Shown here one piece after another: positions 1 to 5,745 of a DNA stretch of 5,804 nt. Source of the DNA: Anaerolineae bacterium (lineage in GTDB: Bacteria > Chloroflexota > Anaerolineae > Aggregatilineales > UBA3940); the NCBI GenBank assembly GCA_020852775.1, contig JADZAD010000250.1:1-5804 (forward strand), written 5' to 3'. Numbering within the stretch: position 1 is the stretch's first letter; every line of letters begins with the position of its first letter. The notes under the pieces are model-generated. The model worked only from the letters and a program-made list of their open reading frames with translations. It had not been told where the DNA came from and searched no databases. The position numbers were made by a program, and so were the translations under genes.

Positions 1-7
1 ACAATGG

Positions 8-35
8 TTTATACCTGTCAGAGAACATTTGTTCA
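8..35 (-). promoter_or_regulatory. Possible leftward promoter for a gene outside the window
   Basis: On the minus strand a TATAAA hexamer (13 to 8) matches five of six sigma-70 -10 positions. It lies 16 bases downstream of TGAACA (35 to 30), which matches four of six positions of TTGACA. Transcription would start near base 1 and run off the left edge, so the gene served is not visible. A LexA-like palindrome at 23-34 covers the spacer and -35, as expected for a repressor site. The call is inferred from hexamer matching alone. Confidence 0.35.
23..34. promoter_or_regulatory. LexA/DinR-type SOS box (GAAC-N4-GTTC)
   Basis: GAACATTTGTTC is an inverted repeat with 5-bp arms (GAACA/TGTTC) around TT. 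It contains the exact GAAC-N4-GTTC core known for LexA (DinR) operators in Bacillus and similar ones in Actinobacteria. It lies in non-coding DNA and overlaps a possible leftward promoter. It is about 150 bases before the rightward cyclic-nucleotide-binding gene, so a left-hand neighbour outside the window is the more likely target. An 8-base core can occur by chance roughly once per 65 kb, so the match is suggestive, not proof. Confidence 0.45.
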
Positions 36-126
36 GACTTCTCTTTCTTGATTCTAGCATGCTGGTTTCACCTGAGCCAGTGAACGCCTCTGGCGATTCG
101 CTGGTTCCATCTGTGAGAGTTGTGAG

Positions 127-132
127 TACAAT
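127..132 (+). promoter_or_regulatory. Possible -10 element for the rightward operon
   Basis: TACAAT matches five of six bases of the sigma-70 -10 consensus and lies 53 bases ahead of the GTG start at 186. No good -35 is found at the right spacing (the region 104-110 reads GTTCCAT). A second weak candidate pair is TTCAGA (32-37) and TAGCAT (55-60), spaced 17 and each matching four of six bases. The promoter of this operon is therefore not settled. Confidence 0.25.
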
Positions 133-185
133 GGTAAGTGAGATGGGTGCTCAGAGATTCAGATGAGCGATAGGAGCCTGCCCAG

Positions 186-653
186 GTGGAACTCGCCAAA
201 TTGCTTCGATCCGTAGAGATGTTCGCCGGGCTTGCTCCCGACGATCTGCAGAAGCTCGCCAGCATCTTCGTCGAACGACATCTGCAGGAAAACGAGGTCA
301 TCTTCCATGAAGGGGATATCGCCGAGAGCCTCTTTCTGGTGATGAGCGGCTTCATTGAGGTTGTCAAGGAAGACAGCCCACGGAGTGAAGGCCGGGTTCT
401 GGTTAACCTGGGGCCGGGCCAGTCAGTGGGGGAGATGTCGCTGATTGACCATGGGTTGCGCTCTGCCACCGTTCGGGCGTCCACATCGGACACTGTCATT
501 GCCTCTGTTTCGCGGGAGGCGTTCGATGCTTTCTGCGAGAGCAACACGCTGATTGGGTATCGTGTGATGCGGAATATCGCAGCCGACCTGTCATTCCGGC
601 TCAGGCATAAAGACCTGCAGAACGCGCAGGCGCAGTCGGGCAGCCACAAGTGA
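186..653 (+). CDS. Stand-alone cyclic nucleotide-binding domain protein
   Basis: This 155-residue soluble protein is essentially one Crp/Fnr-type cyclic-nucleotide-binding domain. Residues 7-25 form the usual N-terminal helices (LRSVEMFAGLAPDDLQKLA). Residues 28-60 form the first strands of the beta barrel, with the conserved GD at 43-44 and the LVMSG turn at 51-55. The phosphate-binding cassette is at 81-96: G82-E83 and R92 with A94-T95, the positions that hold the ribose and cyclic phosphate in CAP and PKA. Binding of cAMP or cGMP is thus possible but unproven. There is no room for the C-terminal helix-turn-helix of CRP, because the last 30 residues are a helix and a polar tail. It is therefore unlikely to bind DNA itself and may act as a sensor or partner subunit. 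The GTG start is chosen for AGGAG at 172-176, nine bases upstream. A 68-residue gene follows after 17 bases. Confidence 0.88.
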   Translation: MELAKLLRSVEMFAGLAPDDLQKLASIFVERHLQENEVIFHEGDIAESLFLVMSGFIEVVKEDSPRSEGRVLVNLGPGQSVGEMSLIDHGLRSATVRASTSDTVIASVSREAFDAFCESNTLIGYRVMRNIAADLSFRLRHKDLQNAQAQSGSHK

Positions 654-670
654 GCGGGGAGTAAGCCACG

Positions 671-877
671 ATGATTTACAAGGTCAGCTACGTGCCCCTC
701 GATGGCAAGAACCCGGGCGCGATTGCCAACATAGAGAAACCACCGCAGGTTGGTGAGAAGGTCGTACTGGGCAAGGTCGAGTTTGAGATCGTCGAGGTCA
801 TGGAGCTAATGCCGCCACGAGGTGAGTTCAGTTTTCTGCATGCCACCTGCCGCCCAACCGGCAAGGAACTCCCCTGA
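671..877 (+). CDS. Small conserved-looking hypothetical protein
   Basis: I do not recognise this 68-residue protein. It has no signal peptide or membrane segment. Alternating hydrophobic residues at 2-8 (IYKVSYV), 31-33 (VVL) and 36-43 (VEFEIVEV) suggest a small beta-rich fold. A PPRG turn follows at 48-51, then FSFLHAT at 53-59 with a single Cys at 60. A GGGGAG ribosome binding site at 656-661, nine bases before the ATG, and the 17-base gap to the preceding gene support real translation as the second gene of an operon with the cyclic-nucleotide-binding protein. A link to that sensor is inferred from position only. The next gene is convergent, and its stop is 39 bases away. Confidence 0.7.
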   Translation: MIYKVSYVPLDGKNPGAIANIEKPPQVGEKVVLGKVEFEIVEVMELMPPRGEFSFLHATCRPTGKELP

Positions 878-916
878 GAACCTGTGGCCGTGCTGCTGTC
901 CGCCCCGGCAGATAGT
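878..916. other. Convergent intergenic gap without a clear terminator
   Basis: These 39 bases separate two convergent stop codons (TGA at 875-877 on plus, TGA at 919-917 on minus). Only a weak GCCG/CGGC pairing with a long loop is visible, and there is no T-run on either strand. Termination here must be Rho-dependent or weak, or the two transcripts overlap. Confidence 0.5.
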
Positions 917-1690
917 TCAGGCGCGCAGCGGGATCTCCATGTAGTCTTCGCACAGAAACACCGGCCCATCGAATGTGGACTGCGCCTCCGCAACCAGGTG
1001 ATCAGCCGTCGCTTCCCAGACCGGGTAATGGATCAAGCCCAGCCGCCTGGCCTCCGCCTCACAGGCGATCGCCCCGGCCTGTGAAGCACTCGAATGACCA
1101 AGTGGCTCATTGCCTGTCGCCTCGTGGATCAGCAGGTCTGCACGGTGCGCCAGCCGTACCGTTTCAGGGCACGGGATAGTATCCGACGAGTAGCCGAGGA
1201 CGAAGTTAGTCGTGCGGCATTCCACCCTTACACCAATGGTTGGGACATAGTGGCGCACCGGAGAAGCGCTGATGGTGAAGTCAGCATTCTCCAGTACGGG
1301 GATGCTCTCGCGCTGTGGCAGGTGGTGAAACACAACTGGGAAGAACCCTGACCAGTTCTCCCAATGGTAGAACGACATGAGGTCTTCCAGTCGCTGCAGG
1401 CAGTGGTGCAGCCCGTAGATGTGCAACGGGCGTTTGCGCCCGATGATCCATGCCGAAAGCAGCAAGTTGGGGACTGCGCCGACGTGATCCGGGTGGAAAT
1501 GGGTCAGGATCAACGCGTCAAGGTCGTGTGCAGAAACGCCGACTTTCTTGAGACGGCTGAGAGGGCGACCCGTGCAGTCGATCATGATCGCCCCGGATTC
1601 ACCCAGCAGCACCATGTGCGAGTTCTCGTGATCTTCATCGGGTACCACGGAAGCAGAACCGAGGATGACTACCCGCGGCAATTCAGCCAT
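917..1690 (-). CDS. RNase Z-like metallo-beta-lactamase-fold hydrolase
   Basis: This 257-residue soluble protein has the metallo-beta-lactamase fold. The metal motif THFHPDHVG at 63-71 supplies H64, H66, D68 and H69. Further ligands fit H147 (SPVRHYVP), D170 (GYSSDT) and H221 (LIHYP), so the dinuclear, probably zinc, site looks complete. The C-terminal part, IHEATG at 188-193 and GHSSASQAG at 198-206 followed by a helix and LIHYP, follows the order of the tRNase Z branch, whose HST-like loop is seen here as HSS. The protein is shorter than typical bacterial RNase Z (about 300 residues or more), and no Gly/Pro-rich tRNA-binding arm is visible. A small-molecule or other phosphodiesterase/hydrolase role is therefore as likely as tRNA 3' processing. 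The ATG has AGGGGA at 1704-1699, eight bases upstream. It is the last gene of the minus-strand block, 36 bases after the permease stop, with a strong hairpin in between. Confidence 0.85.
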   Translation of the reverse strand: MAELPRVVILGSASVVPDEDHENSHMVLLGESGAIMIDCTGRPLSRLKKVGVSAHDLDALILTHFHPDHVGAVPNLLLSAWIIGRKRPLHIYGLHHCLQRLEDLMSFYHWENWSGFFPVVFHHLPQRESIPVLENADFTISASPVRHYVPTIGVRVECRTTNFVLGYSSDTIPCPETVRLAHRADLLIHEATGNEPLGHSSASQAGAIACEAEARRLGLIHYPVWEATADHLVAEAQSTFDGPVFLCEDYMEIPLRA

Positions 1691-1711
1691 AGCAACGTTC
1701 CCCTTTGAGCC

Positions 1712-1732
1712 GGATAGCCCCCGGGGCTATCC
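1712..1732. repeat. Perfect 10-bp inverted repeat at the permease/hydrolase junction
   Basis: Arms GGATAGCCCC (1712-1721) and GGGGCTATCC (1723-1732) are exact reverse complements around a single base. In RNA this gives a nine-pair GC-rich stem with a 3-base loop. It includes the last codons and TAG stop (1729-1727) of the permease gene and ends 21 bases before the hydrolase ATG, just upstream of its ribosome binding site. No T-run follows on either strand, so it is not a classical intrinsic terminator. It may be an RNA-stability or attenuating hairpin within the operon, or a protein-binding site. Confidence 0.8.
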
Positions 1733-3259
1733 CCCGACAGCGAGCAGAACCAGACGCGGCGTCACATAGATTTCGACCAGCGCACCGACCATGAGTAGCG
1801 GCAGCACCAGCCCCAGCCAAGCGCGGGTCGCATCCGCAAGGGCAATCAGCCAGCCCTGCCCCAGTGTCTTTCCAACTGGAGGCGCGATGATACACGCCCC
1901 CAGCCGAACCGCGACCGCCCCGGCAATCAGGGCTGCTGGCACCTCAAACAGGCTGTGCGGGAGCAGAGAGGCCCACAGGCTCAAGGGATCAAGCCCGGCA
2001 GCCAGCACCTGTGCCGCCAGAAACCCTACCACCACGAATGGCAGCATCAGGATCAGAATCAGAAGTACGCCGAACGAAAAGACCGCCAGTGCTGAGGCGA
2101 TCGCCAGCGTCCGCACGTTCAGCAGGATCACATGCAGCACCCCTGTGACTCCGCTGTAGCCGCTGGAACTTAGTATCAGACTGAAGCGAGATTCCCAGTC
2201 AGCCAGGTTGAAAAGCTCCGGTGGAATGCGCAGGAGCTGGCCATAGTGCGCTCCAATCCAGGCCCCTGCGCAGAAGCCGCACAGGACGATCACCAGTCCA
2301 CCTCGCGCCTGCCAGACCGCCCCCAACACCTCTTCCCGGTACCAGCGCCATACTGACCGGTGCTCCGAAGCGGGCCGGCGTGCCTGTACCAGCCGGTACC
2401 AATCACGGATGGCAGCTAACAGGTTGAGGTCATCTATCTCGTTGCCCATCATCTCTTCGCGGTTGAAGGCCCTGGCCCCCATTCGCACGAGCACGACGTA
2501 CAGCACAAGCAGGCCACCAAGGATCGCCCAGAGCGTATCGTAACGCGCCCAGAACATGATTATCGCCTCAGCCTGTATCAGAAATGTCATGGGGATGATG
2601 ATGAAGCTGGCCAACAGGTTCGCTGCCCGGACACTGGTAACCTGCCCGGAGACGATCACCGCACCTGCCACCATAATGAGCCCCTGTAACAGTGTCAGCA
2701 GCAGTACCTGCACGATCAGCACCAGGGGCGGCACGTACCCAACATTGAAGTACACGCCGACCTGATAGACCGCGATGCCAAGCAGGCTGCCAGCCAGCGG
2801 CGGCATCCCTGCGCTCAGGGTTTTGCCGATGTAAAGCTGTGTGTTCGTGAGCGGTGACGAAAGGAGTGGCTCAAGACTGTGGCGTTCCTTTTCCCCTACG
2901 AACGTCTCCAGCGCGATAATCAGGCTGAACGAAATCGGGAAGAAGCCCACTACCATCATCAGGAACGGGATCAGCCGGTCTCCGACGATTTCCCCGCCGT
3001 ATTCCGCCACCCAGCGTGACATCTGGCCCGCTCCCCAGTTAGCAATGGAGGGGAAGATCACGGTCAGAATGACAATCGGGGAGAGAATACGCCAGTCGCG
3101 GAACATGTCGATGACTTCGCGCCGGGTGACAAGCAGCGCGCGGCTCATGTTCCAGCGAATACTGGCCCACCAGCGGTTCAGTCCGGAAGCTGATGCACGT
3201 TCCGAAAGAGTCAGGACAGTGGAGAGGTCAGTGTAGGCAACATGGGTCTCGCTTCTCAT
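1727..3259 (-). CDS. ABC-2 type transporter permease fused to a SpoIIM-like domain
   Basis: This 510-residue integral membrane protein has two parts. Residues about 40-265 are a NatB/ABC-2 permease. A hydrophobic segment at 60-71 is followed by a loop, a long membrane segment at 97-117, then GEKERHSLEPLLSSPL at 122-137, the conserved cytoplasmic motif of ABC-2 permeases, and several more segments (about 152-172, 178-203, 214-236, 243-258). A charged linker spans 266-318. Residues about 319-505 resemble the stage II sporulation protein M (SpoIIM/DUF95) family: a membrane segment at 321-335, a long hydrophobic stretch at 385-422, the signature LLPHSLFEVPAALIAG at 432-447, and GALVEIYVTP at 492-501 near the end. 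The ATG overlaps the stop of the ATPase gene (ATGA, 3259-3256), and AGGA lies seven bases upstream, so the two are translationally coupled. It probably forms the membrane part of an exporter with that ATPase. The substrate is unknown. Confidence 0.87.
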   Translation of the reverse strand: MRSETHVAYTDLSTVLTLSERASASGLNRWWASIRWNMSRALLVTRREVIDMFRDWRILSPIVILTVIFPSIANWGAGQMSRWVAEYGGEIVGDRLIPFLMMVVGFFPISFSLIIALETFVGEKERHSLEPLLSSPLTNTQLYIGKTLSAGMPPLAGSLLGIAVYQVGVYFNVGYVPPLVLIVQVLLLTLLQGLIMVAGAVIVSGQVTSVRAANLLASFIIIPMTFLIQAEAIIMFWARYDTLWAILGGLLVLYVVLVRMGARAFNREEMMGNEIDDLNLLAAIRDWYRLVQARRPASEHRSVWRWYREEVLGAVWQARGGLVIVLCGFCAGAWIGAHYGQLLRIPPELFNLADWESRFSLILSSSGYSGVTGVLHVILLNVRTLAIASALAVFSFGVLLILILMLPFVVVGFLAAQVLAAGLDPLSLWASLLPHSLFEVPAALIAGAVAVRLGACIIAPPVGKTLGQGWLIALADATRAWLGLVLPLLMVGALVEIYVTPRLVLLAVGG

Positions 3260-4200
3260 TGGCTGTCCTGCTCCAGGTAAGTGTTGACCACGCGCAGGTA
3301 GACATCTTCAAGAGGCTGTGGCACCTCACTGAGAGTGATCACCTTGAGGCCATGCATTACTGCGGTGCTGAGAACCGCCGGATTGACCGCCTGCGGAGAA
3401 GCGGTGCGGTAACGCACCCAGGAATGGCCGTGGCTGTCAATCTCAACCAGGTTGCTCAGCGCCTCAAACACGCCATCTGGTTCACCCGTATAACGGAGTT
3501 CAAGCAGTGGCGGGCCCAGCAGGCGAGTCTTGAGGTCGAGTGTCGCGCCCTCTTCGATGATGCGGCCTCGCCGGATGATGGCGATCCGATCCGCCAGTTC
3601 TTCCGCTTCATTCAGGTTGTGCGTCGTGAGGATGATCGCGCGCCCATCACCGCGGAGTTGCTGGATTGCTGTCCGCACCTGCCGTGCACTGTGCGGATCC
3701 ATCGCAGATGTCGGTTCATCGAGCAGCAGCACCGGCGGGTTGTGCATCATCGCCCGTACCAGTGCCAGCTTCTGGCGCATCCCTTTGGAGTATTCGCCGA
3801 TTCGCCGGTCAAGCGCCTCATAGAGCCCGAAGCGCGAGCTGAGTTCCTCGGCACGTGTGCGGCGCTGGCTGGCGTTAAGTCCGTAGAGGTGAGCGAAGAA
3901 CTCGAGGTATTCACGCCCGTTCTGCCGCAGATACAGGCCGTGCCCCTCGGTAAGCACTCCGACGTTCGCCCGGACATGCTCCGGATCACGAACGACGTCA
4001 TACCCGGCGATCCGGGCCGTTCCGGCCGTTGGAGCCAGGATCGAGGTCAGCATACGCACGGTCGTGGTCTTGCCTGCCCCGTTCGGGCCAAGCAGAGCCA
4101 GAATCTCTCCCGGCTGCACGGTGACGGTTACGTTCTCAACGGCAACGAAGGTGTCAAAATGTTTGGTCAGATGTATGGTTTCAATCATCCGAAGCACCAT
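3256..4200 (-). CDS. NatA-like ABC transporter ATP-binding protein
   Basis: This 314-residue cytoplasmic ATPase drives the adjacent permease. Walker A GPNGAGKTT is at 38-46, the ABC signature YSKGMRQK at 137-144, Walker B VLLLDEP at 157-163, the D-loop SAMD at 165-168 and the switch His at 194 (LTTHN). The usual Q-loop glutamine appears replaced by E85 in GVLTEGHGLY, as commonly seen in NatA-type exporter ATPases. After about residue 225 comes a C-terminal extension of about 90 residues ending in PLEDVYLRVV, typical of ABC-2 drug or sodium exporters. The first ATG is at 4200. The ATG at residue 5 (4188, MIETIHLTKHF) matches the usual family start better. Neither has a convincing ribosome binding site, so the true start may be 4188. 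The gene opens the ABC pair after a 78-base gap and overlaps the permease by four bases. Confidence 0.93.
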   Translation of the reverse strand: MVLRMIETIHLTKHFDTFVAVENVTVTVQPGEILALLGPNGAGKTTTVRMLTSILAPTAGTARIAGYDVVRDPEHVRANVGVLTEGHGLYLRQNGREYLEFFAHLYGLNASQRRTRAEELSSRFGLYEALDRRIGEYSKGMRQKLALVRAMMHNPPVLLLDEPTSAMDPHSARQVRTAIQQLRGDGRAIILTTHNLNEAEELADRIAIIRRGRIIEEGATLDLKTRLLGPPLLELRYTGEPDGVFEALSNLVEIDSHGHSWVRYRTASPQAVNPAVLSTAVMHGLKVITLSEVPQPLEDVYLRVVNTYLEQDSQ

Positions 4201-4201
4201 T

Positions 4202-4226
4202 CGCAGACAAGACCTGTCTATCTGCG
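4202..4226. repeat. Nested imperfect inverted repeat before the ABC ATPase start
   Basis: Outer arms CGCAGA (4202-4207) and TCTGCG (4221-4226) enclose inner arms AGAC (4210-4213) and GTCT (4216-4219). There are one or two unpaired bases between the nested arms. The repeat ends one base before the ATG at 4200. In the mRNA it could fold over the start region and limit translation from 4200 or 4188, or in DNA it could be an operator. No repressor gene is next to it. Confidence 0.5.
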
Positions 4227-4236
4227 CCTAGCTGTG

Positions 4237-4260
4237 ACGATAGCACTCAATCTCTATCGT
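4237..4260. repeat. 7-bp perfect inverted repeat over the putative -10
   Basis: ACGATAG (4237-4243) and CTATCGT (4254-4260) are exact reverse complements separated by ten bases, close to one helical turn between half-sites. The left arm contains the putative -10 and the right arm touches the putative -35, as expected for a dimeric repressor site. It begins 19 bases beyond the stop of the Lgt-like gene and has no following T-run in the minus direction, so it is unlikely to be that gene's terminator. Confidence 0.5.
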
Positions 4261-4265
4261 AACAA
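4237..4265 (-). promoter_or_regulatory. Possible promoter of the ABC operon
   Basis: On the minus strand TTGTTA (4265-4260) and TATCGT (4242-4237) are spaced by 17 bases. Each matches four of six bases of the sigma-70 consensus. Initiation would fall near 4230, giving a short leader that contains the nested repeat at 4202-4226. The promoter lies in the only sizeable gap of the minus-strand block, which fits a separate start for the ABC genes. Support is moderate at best. Confidence 0.35.
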
Positions 4266-4278
4266 TAGGGTAGAGTTC

Positions 4279-5112
4279 CTAGTCCGGGAGCGATGGATCC
4301 GGGGAATTGTCTACGGCTCCCGCAGGGGCTCTCCGGCGGACGAGCCATCCAACCGCACAGGCCGCCAGGAGCGCCAGCGCCAGCGCCTGAACGCCTGTGA
4401 GCCCCAGCAGGCCACGATTAACATCCACGCGCAGGGTATCAGCCAGCAGCAATCCGATGAGGTATACCGGCATCACATGGAGGAAACGCAGGCCCGCAAT
4501 GCCGGGGCGCCCGCTGCGCCGCTCAATAGCGAGCATGGCAATCAGGACGAAAAGAATCCAGATGGAGAGATAGGCCGGGGTTGGATGAGAGGGGGAGCCG
4601 CCACCCGCCGGGGTAATCCCCCAGAGCAATCCGGTTGATGGCCCGTAGAGCTGCCCGGTTACGAGGTTTGCCCAGCAGCCGACCATCAGGCCCAGCAGCA
4701 GCCCCAGTGTCAACCGGTCGGCCCATGCCCAGCCATCGACACGCTGCCGCAGGATCACCAGCAGGCTGCCCAGCAATCCTCCTGTGAGCGCCCCGGCCAT
4801 CCCCAGCCCGCCTTGCCAGACCGCCAGCAGGCCGGCCTGCAGATCAAACGGATGGCTGAAGTACCAGTCGCGTCGAAAGACCACCGCTGCGGAGGGTGGT
4901 GGGTTCCAGGCATAGAATATCCGCCCAAGAACCAGCGCGAGAAGGCCGCCCCAGAAGACGATGTCGAGCACCAGATGTGGGTCTTCTCCGTCACGGCGGG
5001 CCTGCCGGATGGTCAGTGCCGTACCCAGCATAACAGCCAACACCACCACCAGCGCATAGTACCAGACGGTGACGGCACCAACCTGGAAGCCAAAGGGCGA
5101 ATCGGGTATCAC
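4279..5112 (-). CDS. Lgt-like membrane protein lacking canonical catalytic residues
   Basis: This 277-residue polytopic membrane protein belongs to the prolipoprotein diacylglyceryl transferase (Lgt) family, which moves diacylglyceryl from phosphatidylglycerol to lipobox cysteines. Family landmarks occur in order: VWYYAL at 16-21, GGLLALVLGRIFYAW at 55-69, HPFDLQ at 87-92, VWQGGLGMAGALTG at 98-111, NLVTGQLYG at 149-157, HPTPAYL at 176-182 and ADTLRVD at 224-230. By eye alignment with E. coli Lgt, key positions differ: catalytic His103 is A106, Arg143 is C146, Glu151 is Q154, and Arg239 appears to be Leu. Asn146 (N149) and Gly154 (G157) remain. True Lgt activity is therefore doubtful, so lgt is not assigned. 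The GTG start abuts the upstream TGA exactly with no clear ribosome binding site, implying translational coupling to the CDP-alcohol phosphatidyltransferase. The length is in the normal family range, with a polar C-terminal tail. Confidence 0.82.
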   Translation of the reverse strand: MIPDSPFGFQVGAVTVWYYALVVVLAVMLGTALTIRQARRDGEDPHLVLDIVFWGGLLALVLGRIFYAWNPPPSAAVVFRRDWYFSHPFDLQAGLLAVWQGGLGMAGALTGGLLGSLLVILRQRVDGWAWADRLTLGLLLGLMVGCWANLVTGQLYGPSTGLLWGITPAGGGSPSHPTPAYLSIWILFVLIAMLAIERRSGRPGIAGLRFLHVMPVYLIGLLLADTLRVDVNRGLLGLTGVQALALALLAACAVGWLVRRRAPAGAVDNSPDPSLPD

Positions 5113-5745
5113 TCAACTACGGCCAATCGTGCGATAGACATGCCAGAGGCGCTGGACGACGGTAACCTGTGTCAACCCGGCCAGCAGCCAGACGCCAATC
5201 ATGGGCCGCCCGATTAGCAGAACGATCACCGTCAGGATGAAGCGCTCCACGCGGGTGAGCAAGCCGACTTTGTTGTCGATCAAGAGGCCTTCCGAGCGGG
5301 CACGGGTATAGCTGACCATCACTGAGCCAAACAGGGCTGCGAATATCGCCAGGATGCTGACCGGCTGATTCTGCACCGCGTAATAGTATGCCAGCCCTCC
5401 GAGCAGAGCAGCTTCCCCATAGCGATCCAGCGTCGAATCCAACAGCGCCCCGAAGCGGCTGGCTTTGCCGCTCTGGCGCGCCACCGCCCCGTCCAGAGCA
5501 TCAAACGGGACGCCGAGCAGATAGACTACCCCCGCCCACACAAAACGCCCCTGTGCCGCCAGGATGCCAGCCACAATTGCCAGGACGAGTCCCATCAGCG
5601 TCAATACGTCAGGGCCAATTCGCACGGCAATCAGGCCGCGGGCCATGCCAGACACGATACCTGCTCCGCTCTGGCGGAGCCATGCGGTGAAGGTCTGCGG
5701 GCGTTCAGCGTCAGTAGCCTCTGTTGACGGGGTACTTTCATTCAT
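5113..5745 (-). CDS. CDP-alcohol phosphatidyltransferase family protein
   Basis: This 210-residue integral membrane enzyme should transfer a phosphatidyl group from a CDP-linked lipid to a small alcohol, making a phospholipid head group. The family signature D-x2-D-G-x2-A-R-x8-G-x3-D-x3-D is complete at 82-107: D82, D85, G86, A89, R90, G99, D103 and D107, the metal and substrate ligands. Membrane segments lie near 47-64, 68-80, 112-123, 128-145 and 169-194. LLDSTLDRYGEAAL at 101-114, SYTRARSEG at 145-153 and RVER at 165-168 resemble the branch using inositol phosphate (phosphatidyl- or archaetidyl-inositol phosphate synthases) more than PgsA, but the acceptor cannot be decided here. A polar tail of about 20 residues precedes the domain. 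The ATG has GGAG six to nine bases upstream. The reading frame stays open to the window edge, so a longer N-terminus is not excluded. The next gene starts immediately after its stop. Confidence 0.9.
   Translation of the reverse strand: MNESTPSTEATDAERPQTFTAWLRQSGAGIVSGMARGLIAVRIGPDVLTLMGLVLAIVAGILAAQGRFVWAGVVYLLGVPFDALDGAVARQSGKASRFGALLDSTLDRYGEAALLGGLAYYYAVQNQPVSILAIFAALFGSVMVSYTRARSEGLLIDNKVGLLTRVERFILTVIVLLIGRPMIGVWLLAGLTQVTVVQRLWHVYRTIGRS

Noticed and set aside
1..135. Direct repeat ACAATGGT at 1-8 and 128-135
   Set aside because: Eight bases, two copies, no associated structure; it may well be chance.
68..649. A 193-codon open frame on the minus strand opposite the cyclic-nucleotide-binding gene
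   Set aside because: The translation is Ser/Arg-rich low-complexity sequence without family features, while the plus strand encodes a clear conserved domain with a good ribosome binding site.
1094..1708. Two plus-strand open frames opposite the hydrolase gene
   Set aside because: Both mirror the metallo-beta-lactamase gene, whose complete metal motifs and ribosome binding site settle the strand.
1712..1732. Intrinsic terminator for the permease gene
   Set aside because: The stem is strong, but neither strand has a T-run after it, and the next gene on the same strand starts only 22 bases on.
3193..4638. A 481-codon open frame on the plus strand, antisense to the permease start, the ATPase and the end of the Lgt-like gene
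   Set aside because: It lies opposite three genes with clear family motifs, its translation shows no recognisable domain or membrane pattern, and it crosses gene boundaries. It is a by-product of codon bias on the minus strand.
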